From IMG/VR virus record IMGVR_UViG_3300049855_000196, positions 1 through 45,337 of that record: a stretch of 45,337 bases of DNA; one strand, written 5' to 3'. The stretch is from a virus. Both the position numbers and the translations under genes were made by a program. Positions 31,703 through 39,329 of this stretch are shown one piece after another. Numbering within the stretch: position 1 is the stretch's first letter; each line of letters opens with the position of its first letter. A model generated the notes under the pieces. The model was not told where the DNA came from, did no database searches, and was given only the letters and a program-made list of their open reading frames with translations.

Positions 31703-33129
31703 GACATTATTTCCTTAATATTTTTGGCCTTGGCCTCTTGAATTTTATAAACGAGAATCGAAATCGATCCGTCGAAAACTATATAATCAACTTGAACCGC
31801 ATTTTTTTGTGTAATCCTATGGGCGCGATCTTCCGCCTGGACGTTTTCACCTGGGACAAAACTCGACTCGACAAAACAAACGTAATCACTTGCCGTTAAA
31901 GTAATCCCAACGCCGCACGCGGTAATCGATCCGATAAAAACTTGAACACTTGGATCATTTTGAAATCGATCGACGGGAGTTTGGCGATCAAGTGTTTCAC
32001 CGCGAATTCCAACCGGATTAAATTCCGAAAATTCCTTCATTAAATAATCGTAAACTACTTTATGGTGACAAAAAATAATTGCTTTTTTTCTTCCGGCTTC
32101 GAATTGCTCTTTAATGTATTCCACGGCAAGCGGCGCGATCGCTTCGCCCTCTTCGCGTCTAAGCTTGGCGATATGATCGTCGAGTCCTAAAAAGGTTAAA
32201 CGCTTTGAATCTTCCGCGAAGGCGTATTTCTTTTCATTCTTATCGAATTCATCTTTTAATTTTTTGGGCGGATTAAAAACAACTAAGCGCCGAGTTTTAT
32301 CCGGTAAATCTTTTAAGACTTGTTCTTTTAAACGGCGAACCATGTAATGAGCGCGAAGGCGAAGCCCGAGTTCCTTCATATTTGAAGCGCCTTCATATTT
32401 TAAATTCCCGTTGTGATCTTCTTTTCCGGCGCAATATCTCATCGCAAAATCTTTAAACATCATATCGCCCAAGGCCTTTGGGGCAAGCTTGCGAGTGACG
32501 GCGTAAATTTCATAAGGACGATTTACGATCGCCGTTCCGCTCAAAGATAAACTTCTCTCACAACGATCACTTAAAAGACGTTGACCTAAAACCGCCTTAG
32601 TTCTTTTTGAAGTCCAGTTTTTTAAAAAATGAACCTCATCAAGAATTAAAACTTGATTCATTCGTCTTTGAAGGCCCATATGAATATTAGCATTGATACA
32701 AGATCCATAACTCACGATTTGAATATCGCTTAAAACGTCGACCGGAACCTTCGCCCCGCGAATAACCTGGATTTTTAAATCACGTCCGTAAATGTGCGCC
32801 TTGCGAAGTTCTTTTTCCCAGTTAGATAAAAGAGAAGCGGGCGCAATAATTAGAGCGCGGGAAATTTTATTTAGATTCATAAACGCAATCGCTTGAATCG
32901 TTTTGCCAAGGCCCATATCGTCGCCTAAAAGCGTGTGTTTTAAATCATTGGCGTAGTCAACGCCCGCGACTTGGAAGGGATATAATGTAACTCCCTTGGG
33001 CATAGGTATCTTTAAATTAGAAGATTCCGCGCGAGATTTTTCTACGCGCGCCTTCATTTCAGCAGTTAGCAGATAATTCACGACTTCACGCGGATTATTT
33101 TGCCGATAAAAAGATTTCATCCAATTCAT
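31699..33129 (-). CDS. SNF2-family DEAD/H helicase
   Basis: The 476-residue protein shows SNF2 motifs: Q-like YPFQVAGVDYA (50-60), motif I GDDMGLGKT (69-77), Ia APASLLSNW (~96), II DEVH (164-167), III SGTA (197-200). The C-terminal RecA half has IIFCHH and QAEDRAHRITQKNAVQVDYIVFDGSI (motifs V-VI). It translocates on duplex DNA using ATP and is common in phage replication modules with DUF2800/DUF2815. It is first in the early - strand operon. There is no ribosome binding site, and a good -10 element ends about 9 nt before the ATG, so its mRNA may be leaderless. Confidence 0.88.
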   Translation of the reverse strand: MNWMKSFYRQNNPREVVNYLLTAEMKARVEKSRAESSNLKIPMPKGVTLYPFQVAGVDYANDLKHTLLGDDMGLGKTIQAIAFMNLNKISRALIIAPASLLSNWEKELRKAHIYGRDLKIQVIRGAKVPVDVLSDIQIVSYGSCINANIHMGLQRRMNQVLILDEVHFLKNWTSKRTKAVLGQRLLSDRCERSLSLSGTAIVNRPYEIYAVTRKLAPKALGDMMFKDFAMRYCAGKEDHNGNLKYEGASNMKELGLRLRAHYMVRRLKEQVLKDLPDKTRRLVVFNPPKKLKDEFDKNEKKYAFAEDSKRLTFLGLDDHIAKLRREEGEAIAPLAVEYIKEQFEAGRKKAIIFCHHKVVYDYLMKEFSEFNPVGIRGETLDRQTPVDRFQNDPSVQVFIGSITACGVGITLTASDYVCFVESSFVPGENVQAEDRAHRITQKNAVQVDYIVFDGSISILVYKIQEAKAKNIKEIMS

Positions 33130-33138
33130 TTGTGCAAA

Positions 33139-33168
33139 AATATAATTTTTTAGTTGACCATGTGTAAA
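33139..33168 (-). promoter_or_regulatory. Early leftward promoter (- strand)
   Basis: Reading the - strand, TTTACA (33163-33168) and TATATT (33139-33144) are separated by 18 nt, a sigma70-like arrangement. Transcription would start at or just before the helicase ATG at 33129. It overlaps the rightward promoter, so the two compete. Confidence 0.6.
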
Positions 33169-33182
33169 GTAAAATTTTATAT
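33154..33182 (+). promoter_or_regulatory. Early rightward promoter (+ strand)
   Basis: TTGACC (33154-33159) and TTATAT (33177-33182) are spaced by 17 nt, close to the sigma70 consensus. A start near 33190 would leave a ~20-nt leader carrying AGGAAGG before the ATG at 33212. Confidence 0.65.
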
Positions 33183-33211
33183 TTTTTGAAAATAGTTTTA
33201 GGAAGGTAACA

Positions 33212-33703
33212 ATGCAAGGCGAAAATAAATCTAATCAATTTAGAGTGATTGAACGAAACGGAAGGCATCTTCCCTCGAAGATGATAGAACTCGCGGACGG
33301 GAAAAAATTAGATTACTCTTTAATCCCGCGAAATGAAAGGCGAACACTCGAAAAGAAAATCCGAACTAACGAAAATTTGAAATTTAAAATCAAATACTTA
33401 ATGAGTGTCGATTTTTGTGATTCACCGATCACGGCAAAATATTATTTTTGTCAAAAATGTAATCGAAAACATTTAACTTTTAGAATCGATAAGGGACTAG
33501 ATCCGATCACAATGATTTGTAAATCGTGCAATTTTCAATCGCTAGTCGCGGGCGACGTGACTGTAATCGATCAAATCATTCCGGATTTTATTTTTAGAAA
33601 ACCTACTTTCGAAGAATACATTTCATCAAAAATCGAGAATCAAAACTCAATGGACGCGGGCCATTTATACTGCGAAAAAACGAGGGAATATGCAATTAAA
33701 TAA
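33212..33703 (+). CDS. Zinc-ribbon protein, first gene of rightward early operon
   Basis: The 163-residue protein has a zinc ribbon in its second half: FCQKCNRKHL (C-x2-C) and MICKSCNFQS (C-x2-C) separated by ~20 residues. The N-terminal ~65 residues are basic and helical (LIPRNERRTLEKKIRTNENLKFKIKYL). It has a very good ribosome binding site and the promoter just upstream, so it is expressed at once after entry. It could be a transcription or anti-host factor that binds nucleic acid; I recognise no specific family. The end overlaps the HTH gene by 14 nt. Confidence 0.62.
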   Translation: MQGENKSNQFRVIERNGRHLPSKMIELADGKKLDYSLIPRNERRTLEKKIRTNENLKFKIKYLMSVDFCDSPITAKYYFCQKCNRKHLTFRIDKGLDPITMICKSCNFQSLVAGDVTVIDQIIPDFIFRKPTFEEYISSKIENQNSMDAGHLYCEKTREYAIK

Positions 33704-33920
33704 TTGGATCGAAGAGGTCGGAGTAAAAAAGATCGCGCATCTTTTAGATGTTACTCCGCAAAGTGTTTATGAGTGGGTGGGCCTTCGAGGCGCACCGTCA
33801 AGCGCAAAGGCGTGGGAAATTATAAAACTAAGTCACGGACTTGTAACGTGGGAATCAATTTATCAACCTTATTATTCTAAAGTGGAGGAATCGAATGGGG
33901 ATCAAAACAAAAAAGCATAG
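33690..33920 (+). CDS. Small HTH DNA-binding protein (Cro/YdaS-like)
   Basis: The 76-residue protein carries a helix-turn-helix: VKKIAHLLDVTPQSVYEWVGLRGAPSSAKAWEIIKLS, with the turn at VTPQSVYEW, as in Cro-type and YdaS-type regulators. A short basic tail follows. It probably controls the divergent early promoters or the early-late switch. No separate repressor gene is found nearby, so a lysogeny switch is not indicated. The next gene overlaps its end by 26 nt. Confidence 0.7.
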   Translation: MQLNNWIEEVGVKKIAHLLDVTPQSVYEWVGLRGAPSSAKAWEIIKLSHGLVTWESIYQPYYSKVEESNGDQNKKA

Positions 33921-34101
33921 TCGCCGTTGGGCCTATGTGCAATTACTAAAAGGCTTGAAGGTTAAATATAAAAATGATTCTTCCGGTGATTATTTTATAA
34001 TGGATGAATTCGGAAATATAAATAAATGCTCGGAGGACGATAACTCCGGAGTTCGAAATACTAATCTTTATGGATCTAATAACTTTGAGGTGGTGTCATG
34101 A
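33895..34101 (+). CDS. Hypothetical 68-residue protein
   Basis: The basic N terminus (GIKTKKHSRRWAYVQLLKGLKVKYKNDSSGDYFIMDEFGNINKCSED) may contact nucleic acid. The C-terminal half is polar. It overlaps the HTH gene upstream and the MazG-like gene downstream (ATGA). A GTGGAGGAA ribosome binding site precedes the start. No family recognised. Confidence 0.5.
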   Translation: MGIKTKKHSRRWAYVQLLKGLKVKYKNDSSGDYFIMDEFGNINKCSEDDNSGVRNTNLYGSNNFEVVS

Positions 34102-34493
34102 CTCCAAGTGAATATTTAGAATTATCTGAGCGCACCGATTCACCTGATTACGTCAATCCCCTAATGCAATTTCGAAAAGAAGATTCATTCGAAAATATTA
34201 GAATACTTCACGCCGCTATCGGTATCTCGACCGAAGCGGGGGAAATTTTAGACGTAATGAAAAAGAAAATTTTTTACGGCAAACCGATCGATCGCGTGAA
34301 TCTCTTAGAAGAATTCGGCGATGTTTGTTGGTATATCGCCGTCGCGCTTCGCGAACTCGAATCTTCATTTGAAGAGATCATGGAAGCGAATATCAAAAAA
34401 CTCGAAAAACGATTTCCGGAAAAGTTCACAAATGAAAAAGCACTAGAACGAGATTTAAAAACCGAACGTCAAACACTAGAGGAAAATCTATGA
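34098..34493 (+). CDS. MazG-like NTP pyrophosphohydrolase
   Basis: The 131-residue all-alpha protein contains HAAIGISTEAGEILDVMKKKIFYGKPIDRVNLLEEFGDVCWYIAVALRELE. This matches the MazG-like core: E-x-G-E (TEAGE) and the EExxD pair (LEEFGD) that bind magnesium. It would hydrolyse nucleoside triphosphates, dNTPs or alarmone-related nucleotides. Phage MazG proteins can reset the host nucleotide pool or stress signalling. The pairing with a second all-alpha protein of related fold downstream is notable. Confidence 0.82.
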   Translation: MTPSEYLELSERTDSPDYVNPLMQFRKEDSFENIRILHAAIGISTEAGEILDVMKKKIFYGKPIDRVNLLEEFGDVCWYIAVALRELESSFEEIMEANIKKLEKRFPEKFTNEKALERDLKTERQTLEENL

Positions 34494-35101
34494 ACCGCGA
34501 ACAATATTTAAAATTTTTTAAAGATACGACCGACAAAATGTTCGAGATTACTAAAAAGAAAAATCACGACTATTCCGGAGCGGACGGCGTGAATCCCTTT
34601 TCAAATTTTACGCGTGTCGAGGCGCTAGGAATTTGTTCAACCGAACAAGGCTTCCTTACTCGCATGAGCGATAAAATGAGTCGCATTGCGACCTTTGTAT
34701 CGGCCGGAGAGTTACAAGTTAAAGACGAATCGGTCGAGGATACTTTAATCGATCTTGCGAATTATAGTTTATTGATGCTCGGATATATTAAGAGTAAAAA
34801 GAAGCCGGAAATAAAACTAACTATTACTAAAAACACGGGCGCAATTTGGCCGGAATGGAATGATACTAAAGTTTTCAACCTTGTTTCGTTTTTAAAAAAA
34901 TTAGATATTGATTCCGGATGGGAAGAAAACGCCGTTAATTCCTCCCTCGCGCTAGTGGGGTATAGATCTAAGTATAATATAGATCAATTCGAAAAAGCCG
35001 TCGAAAAAATTTGGTGCGATGAAATTCTTCCGAAGTCGAACGGGGCTAACCAAGGCCCGACTTTAAATTTTAAACATTATTTAGAGCTAATGAAGATATA
35101 A
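34490..35101 (+). CDS. DUF1599 / nucleotide-modification-associated domain protein
   Basis: The N-terminal ~110 residues of this 203-residue protein match DUF1599: KKKNHDYSGADGVNPFSNFTRVEALGICSTEQGFLTRMSDKMSRIATFV, then SVEDTLIDLANYSLLMLGYI. It belongs to the MazG/dUTPase-like all-alpha group and often occurs in phages that alter nucleotides. The last ~90 residues are a second domain I do not recognise (GAIWPEWNDTKVFNLVSFLKKLDIDSGW). The gene overlaps the MazG-like gene by 4 nt. Whether this phage modifies its DNA beyond cytosine methylation is unknown. Confidence 0.72.
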   Translation: MNREQYLKFFKDTTDKMFEITKKKNHDYSGADGVNPFSNFTRVEALGICSTEQGFLTRMSDKMSRIATFVSAGELQVKDESVEDTLIDLANYSLLMLGYIKSKKKPEIKLTITKNTGAIWPEWNDTKVFNLVSFLKKLDIDSGWEENAVNSSLALVGYRSKYNIDQFEKAVEKIWCDEILPKSNGANQGPTLNFKHYLELMKI

Positions 35102-35290
35102 AGTCCCTTCGGGGTTCGCCGTCGACTTGTGTCTAACATTCCGTGAAGGCTACGAGCGTAAAAGATGGGCAAGAAGTTAGGGCGACGGACGGCGGTAAAA
35201 TTACAACGCGCCCGCTAATCCCCCATCGCTCTATGGGTGTATCGCCGGGGCACTTGAAAAGTATCGTAGCTACTCGGCCCATTTAATTTG
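35102..35290 (+). ncRNA. Candidate structured RNA
   Basis: This gene-free, relatively GC-rich stretch contains a stable CCC-UUCG-GGG hairpin (35105-35114). A 7-bp helix joins 35117-35123 and 35188-35194 and encloses CTAAC/GTTAG (35133-35137, 35176-35180). Another hairpin is CCCAT/ATGGG (35222-35226, 35233-35237). GCTACGA (35149-35155) pairs with TCGTAGC (35264-35270) to form a possible pseudoknot. No long ORF or tRNA/tmRNA pattern is seen. A regulatory leader of the small ORF at 35301, a small RNA or a ribozyme are possible. Pairings were found by eye. Confidence 0.45.
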
Positions 35291-35300
35291 GAGGTTTTTA

Positions 35301-35441
35301 ATGTTTGATTTTGTAATGGGTATAATTATTTTAGTGGCGGTCGGATCTTGCGTTATTCAGGACGCGTGCGTCCCAGATAAGAATGGGAAAACTTACAAGC
35401 TTTGCAATCAAATTTTTGAAAAAGAAAAAGCCAATAAATAG
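35301..35441 (+). CDS. 46-residue small membrane or secreted protein
   Basis: A good GGAGG at 35289-35293 precedes the ATG. The product has a hydrophobic N-terminal helix (FDFVMGIIILVAVGSC) and a polar tail with two more cysteines (DACVPDKNGKTYKLCNQIFEKEKANK). GSC could be a lipobox, but the N terminus lacks the usual positive charge, so a small membrane protein is equally likely. It lies between the structured RNA and the primase-helicase gene, 5 nt before the latter. Confidence 0.55.
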   Translation: MFDFVMGIIILVAVGSCVIQDACVPDKNGKTYKLCNQIFEKEKANK

Positions 35442-35446
35442 GACTT

Positions 35447-37726
35447 ATGGAATTAGAAAAATTAAAAAATATTTTCGAAACTTATATCTCTCGGGGCTTT
35501 TATTTATTTCCCATCAAAAAGGAAACAAAGCGCCCGGCGATTAAAGATAATTTAAAGCAAGCTTCTAACGATATAAATCAGCTAATGAAATGGAACGCGA
35601 AGTTCGATTCCCCGTCCTGGGGTTTATCGTGCGCAAAATCCGGCCTAGTCGTAGTCGACGTCGACGTTCGTCACGGCGGACTAGAATCCTGGTTAGCACT
35701 AATCGCGGACAAAGATCCGATCAACACTTTAACCGCGACGACCGGATCGGGCGGAAAACATTACGTTTTTAGATCGGAAGATTTAGAAAAATATATCGGT
35801 AAAATTCAGGACGGGATCGATATAAAACATAATGGTTATATCGTCGTTTATCCCTCATTAAACAACGTCGGCAACGCTTACACCTGGGACGACTTCAAAG
35901 TGGAAGTAAGTGAACTTCCCTTATGGTTAAAAGAAATAATAACCAAAGACGATCGAACCGGAGCGTCGTCGCCCGTTTATAAATTTGGAAAAGATTATTT
36001 AGATAAATTAGTTTTAGAACTTAAAAAATTTCCCCTTACTTATGAAGAATGGGTTCAAGCCGGAATGGCCATTCACGCCGCGGACGATGGGCCGGAAGGA
36101 CTTCGCCTTTATTTACATCTAACACAAAACCCAAATTTTAATGAAGGCGATTTAGATCAAGCGCGGGAAAAATTCCGCACGTTCAATAAAACAAATGGGA
36201 TCACGGCCGGAACTTTAAATTATTTAATTAAGAAAAAAGGCGGGATCGTTCCTCATCCTAGATATGACTCGGATATAAAAGCCTTTCAAGAAATTCGCTT
36301 GTCCTCAATTGCCGAAGAGAAAAAAACCTTTGAAGGCTTTTATCGTCACGGACAAAAATTAATTTGTTGGCATAAAGACGCGATCATAGATTGGTTTAAC
36401 GATCAAGGTTATTGCTACATTGAGGCGAACGCTTCAAACGCCGCCTATGCTCATGTTACCGACAATCCCGACGGGACTTTAAGCGTCCAGTGCCTCGACT
36501 CTCGGGCGTTACAACAAAAAACCGAATCAATGTTTTATGTTTATGAAAAAATGACAAATACCGACGTAAAAATAATGGAAGAACCCGCATCAAGAATTTG
36601 GCGGGAGGCGGAAGATCGCCGGAAATTTCGAAAAATCGCTTATAGTCCTAGCGCCTGGAAGGCAGATCTAAATCTTTGGACGCCCTTGGAGTTCGAATCG
36701 GGGCCGTATGATTGCTCCGTGATTTTAGACTTCATAGAAAAAGCGATATGCGACGATGACACGGAGAAATTTAACTGGTTACTCGATTTTTTAGCTCATA
36801 TCATTCAACGCCCCGCCGAGCATACTTCGATCGTTCCGGTTTTGATTTCTATGCAAGGAACGGGAAAAGGGCTTTTAATGGATTACGTTATGAAGCGCAT
36901 TTTACAATCGCGCTATACCGTAGTGACGACCGCCTCGCAATTAGTTTCGCAGTTTAATGAATCATTAAGTAAAAAACTTTTAACCTTTGTCGATGAGGCA
37001 ACTTGGCGCGGAAATAAAACGGAGGACGGAATTCTAAAACGTCTTATCGGATCTCCGACTATGATCGTCGAAGAGAAGTTCGGGGCGCGATATGAATTAG
37101 AAAACTACTCCCGTTATGTGATCGCCTCAAATAATGAAGAGGCGGTCGCCTTAGAGGTCGGGAATCGTCGTTATGTGATAATCGAAGGGAGTAAGCGCCT
37201 AGCGAATAATTTGGCCTATTTTGGGCCAATAGCGACGCGAATTAGAGAAGATGAAACTTGTATCCAGGGCTTCCATTGGTTCCTTAAAACGCGCGATTTA
37301 AAGCACTATGATCCCCATGCCATTATAAAGGGAAATACCGCGGGCCAAGAGGCGAAGATCGCCACGCTTGGAAGCGTTGCCCTATTTTGGGAAGATGTAT
37401 TTTGGTGCAATCCGCGGGAAATGTGGGGGCCGGAAGGGCTTCGGTGCGCCTTGGCCTATAATTATTATTGTACGTTTGCCGATAAAATTAAGAGCTACGA
37501 GAAGGCCATATCGGAAAAGTATTTCTGGAATAAAACGAAACGCATGGTTAAGGACTTGCCGGAAGTGTCGCGGTTTAGACTCGACAATAATCCAAAGGGC
37601 GGCGAACGGGTTTACGTTCGAAATATTACGCCTAGGGAATTTATAACCTCTTTTTGTAGGACTCTCGATATCAAATTTCCCGAAGAAATCTTCGATCCTC
37701 AAGATTACTTATTTCGCAAAGATTAG
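35447..37726 (+). CDS. Prim-pol primase and D5-like helicase
   Basis: The 759-residue protein starts with a bifunctional primase/polymerase domain (~1-170): GFYLFPIKKETKRPA, LVVVDVDVRHGG with the metal-binding Asp pair, TTGSGGKHYVFR, and IDIKHNGYIVVYPS. A PriCT-type linker follows near residues 190-260. The C-terminal half is an SF3/D5-like helicase: Walker A MQGTGKGLLMDY (near 469), Walker B TFVDEATW (near 512) and sensor VIASNNEEA (near 558). It would open the origin and lay primers. The DUF5906-type helicase core is typical of phages with this replication set. Its stop codon is inside the first copy of a tandem repeat. Confidence 0.88.
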   Translation: MELEKLKNIFETYISRGFYLFPIKKETKRPAIKDNLKQASNDINQLMKWNAKFDSPSWGLSCAKSGLVVVDVDVRHGGLESWLALIADKDPINTLTATTGSGGKHYVFRSEDLEKYIGKIQDGIDIKHNGYIVVYPSLNNVGNAYTWDDFKVEVSELPLWLKEIITKDDRTGASSPVYKFGKDYLDKLVLELKKFPLTYEEWVQAGMAIHAADDGPEGLRLYLHLTQNPNFNEGDLDQAREKFRTFNKTNGITAGTLNYLIKKKGGIVPHPRYDSDIKAFQEIRLSSIAEEKKTFEGFYRHGQKLICWHKDAIIDWFNDQGYCYIEANASNAAYAHVTDNPDGTLSVQCLDSRALQQKTESMFYVYEKMTNTDVKIMEEPASRIWREAEDRRKFRKIAYSPSAWKADLNLWTPLEFESGPYDCSVILDFIEKAICDDDTEKFNWLLDFLAHIIQRPAEHTSIVPVLISMQGTGKGLLMDYVMKRILQSRYTVVTTASQLVSQFNESLSKKLLTFVDEATWRGNKTEDGILKRLIGSPTMIVEEKFGARYELENYSRYVIASNNEEAVALEVGNRRYVIIEGSKRLANNLAYFGPIATRIREDETCIQGFHWFLKTRDLKHYDPHAIIKGNTAGQEAKIATLGSVALFWEDVFWCNPREMWGPEGLRCALAYNYYCTFADKIKSYEKAISEKYFWNKTKRMVKDLPEVSRFRLDNNPKGGERVYVRNITPREFITSFCRTLDIKFPEEIFDPQDYLFRKD

Positions 37727-37781
37727 AAGTTAGTGCGATTATTTACTAGAAGTTAGTGCGATTATTTACTAGAAGTTAGTG
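37724..37781. repeat. Tandem repeat, 2.5 copies of a 23-bp unit
   Basis: Units beginning TAGAAGTTAGTGCG lie at 37724-37746 and 37747-37769, with a partial third copy at 37770-37781. The first unit contains the stop codon of the primase-helicase. The units are identical, suggesting recent duplication or a binding site array. Confidence 0.8.
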
Positions 37782-38057
37782 TCGCTTTTCCGAGGAAAAT
37801 TGCCTCTCTATTTCTTCTTTTTCCTTTAAGTTTTGATCCCGTCGCCGAACAATACACGCCCTAAGAGCATCAAGCGTAATTAGAAATTCATCTAAACACG
37901 CGATGCAATGGAAATTTTCCCCGTTAGTATCTTCGGTATCCTTAAAGCTTTTACAAACGAGAGTTTCACCGCAAAGAGTATAGTAGACAATAAGGCCCGC
38001 GGCGTCGCGAGGGGCGTAATCTCTAATTTTATGGCGTCCTATTTTTATCGCGGGCAT
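37776..38057 (-). CDS. Hypothetical protein with Cys pairs
   Basis: I choose the start at 38057 because from there the product looks folded: PAIKIGRHKIRDYAPRDAAGLIVYYTLCGETLVCKSF, then NGENFHCIACLDEFLITLDALRACIVRRRDQNLKEKEEIERQ. Residues C-x5-C and C-x2-C could hold zinc. An upstream extension to 38195 is AT-rich shadow. The ribosome binding site is weak. It lies convergent to the primase gene and next to the origin candidate, so a replication-control protein is imaginable. No family recognised. Confidence 0.5.
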   Translation of the reverse strand: MPAIKIGRHKIRDYAPRDAAGLIVYYTLCGETLVCKSFKDTEDTNGENFHCIACLDEFLITLDALRACIVRRRDQNLKEKEEIERQFSSEKRH

Positions 38058-38152
38058 GGAAATCTTGTAGCACGGATTGAGCTTAAAAATGCGTAACTTT
38101 GTAAAAATTTCCGGTCGATTTTGAGGGCTAGAAAATTCAAATTTTTTTTGAC

Positions 38153-38660
38153 TAAGCGGGACAAATTTTCGAGTGTATATACATAAGTTACGCACGGTTT
38201 ACGCAAAATATACCTTTTTGTATATGCGAATATGTATATCTCGATAGGTTCGGGTTTTCCTTGTTTTTTGTTTTATATAATATCGTAGAGATTCCGTGAT
38301 TTCAAAAACGGTCAAAAATCACGTTGTATATACAATTTGTAAGTCTATGATATTAAAGGCTTTTTTCTGTATATACAAAAAGTTTGTCCCGGATATATGT
38401 CTATGAAATTATTGAAGAATCGCCCATTTTGTCCCGCTTTGTCCCGCTTTGTCCCGCTTATGTCCCGCTTATAGGACGCACCGCGTAGCCCATGATATCA
38501 TTGAGGAATACCCCAAATTTGAGGGTAGTTTGTCCCGCTTAGAGAATTTTTTAGACTGGTAGAACAAAAAAGCAAGTCTCAAGTGTCATTTGTAATTATG
38601 ATTAGGACTTGGACTTGATTTTTACTCTAAGCGGTTTTAAAATACCCCTCTAAGCGGGAC
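38153..38660. repeat. Iteron-like GTCCCGCTT repeats
   Basis: Exact copies of GTCCCGCTT: 38431-38439, 38441-38449, 38451-38459, 38462-38470 and 38532-38540 on the + strand, and AAGCGGGAC at about 38154-38162 and 38652-38660 in the opposite sense. The first three of the central cluster are spaced exactly 10 bp, one helical turn, so a protein could bind them on one face. Most extend to TTTGTCCCGCTTA. Degenerate copies occur near 38386 and 38627. Confidence 0.8.
38174..38377. promoter_or_regulatory. TGTATATACA palindromes in the origin region
   Basis: Perfect 10-bp palindromes lie at 38174-38183, 38325-38334 (extended to TTGTATATACAA) and 38368-38377, with weaker matches at 38219-38228 and 38232-38241. 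The same palindrome recurs upstream of the small regulator operon at 39953. This suggests operators for one dimeric DNA-binding protein. Confidence 0.6.
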
Positions 38661-38741
38661 AAACTTTTTGCGCACCTATTTTAACGCACCTCAAAAAGTT
38701 ACGCATTTGACTAACTCGCGCCCCGCGAATATGGTTATCGA

Positions 38742-39329
38742 ATGGACGTAATGGACGTTATAAATCCGAACTTTTTAATCGGCCCTAAATCAAGATTAAA
38801 ACTCGAACAAGAAATCACGACCGCCATTCAATGCGCGATTCGCGCCGAAGATCATAGAACCTGGGTTTATAAAATTCCCGATTCTCCCACGGCCGAGAGA
38901 TTCATGATCCCCAAACCGTGCGACCTTGTCGGATCAATCGGACGATATTTTTTTGGGGCCGAAGTTAAGGCCAAGCCCGGGCGCGATGCAATCGGGATGC
39001 GTGATATGCGTCCTAGTCAAATAAAAAACCTCAATTTAATGGAACGAGGGGGCAATTTTGCCGTTGTATTAGTCTATTATCGCCTATTAGGCGCGTCCCA
39101 AGGGGATACTGAGCATCGTCTATACTGTTTTGAATGGCCCCGCTTTAAAAGCCTATGCGAAGAGGGCGGGGGTTCTATAAAATGGAACGTCGTCGATCGC
39201 CTTCGTCATGAAAAATTTAAACGCGGGATCGATTTAACGATGAGATATTTTTTCGAGGACTTTTACGCTCATATAGTTTATTGGCCCATTATGAACTATG
39301 AGCGAATCCGCCCAGGGAAAAGAAATTAG
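38742..39329 (+). CDS. RecU-like PD-(D/E)XK Holliday junction resolvase
   Basis: The 195-residue protein contains WVYKIPDSPTAERFMIPKPCDLVGSIGRYFFGAEVKAKPG and then MRPSQIKNLNLMERGGNFAVVLVYYR. This gives the PD-(D/E)XK set: Asp in PCDLVG, Glu-x-Lys in EVK, and the Gln of SQIKNL, as in RecU and related penicillin-binding-factor-A nucleases. It would resolve recombination junctions before packaging. A second Met at 38751 is an alternative start. It adjoins the origin candidate, and its stop overlaps the end of the convergent 82-residue gene by 4 nt. Confidence 0.78.
   Translation: MDVMDVINPNFLIGPKSRLKLEQEITTAIQCAIRAEDHRTWVYKIPDSPTAERFMIPKPCDLVGSIGRYFFGAEVKAKPGRDAIGMRDMRPSQIKNLNLMERGGNFAVVLVYYRLLGASQGDTEHRLYCFEWPRFKSLCEEGGGSIKWNVVDRLRHEKFKRGIDLTMRYFFEDFYAHIVYWPIMNYERIRPGKRN

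Larger units (their letters stand above)
38058..38741. other. Probable replication origin region (no gene)
   Basis: This 684-bp AT-rich stretch holds no convincing gene. It contains two short repeat families listed separately: GTCCCGCTT iteron-like copies and TGTATATACA palindromes. An imperfect duplication also occurs: ATGAAATTATTGAAGAAT at 38403 and ATGATATCATTGAGGAAT at 38491, each leading to GTCCCGC copies. It is flanked by a primase-helicase and a RecU-like nuclease. Repeat-rich, AT-rich DNA beside the primase is the usual form of a phage or plasmid origin. No DnaA-box search could be run. Confidence 0.6.

Noticed and set aside
33690-33920. Lysogeny repressor module
   Set aside because: Only one small HTH gene is present, without a CI-like partner, integrase or attachment site; an early regulator of a virulent phage is simpler.
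35102-35300. tRNA or tmRNA in the gene-free stretch
   Set aside because: A GGTTCG string and hairpins are present, but no acceptor stem, anticodon arm or CCA context can be drawn.
37776-38195. Longer 139-residue version of the - strand Cys-pair protein
   Set aside because: The first 46 residues are encoded in AT-rich DNA next to an operator palindrome and look like shadow; the start at 38057 gives a compact protein.
38428-38470. The GTCCCGCTT cluster as a CRISPR-like array
   Set aside because: Repeats are 9-12 bp with essentially no spacers, and copies occur in both orientations; this is an iteron pattern, not CRISPR.
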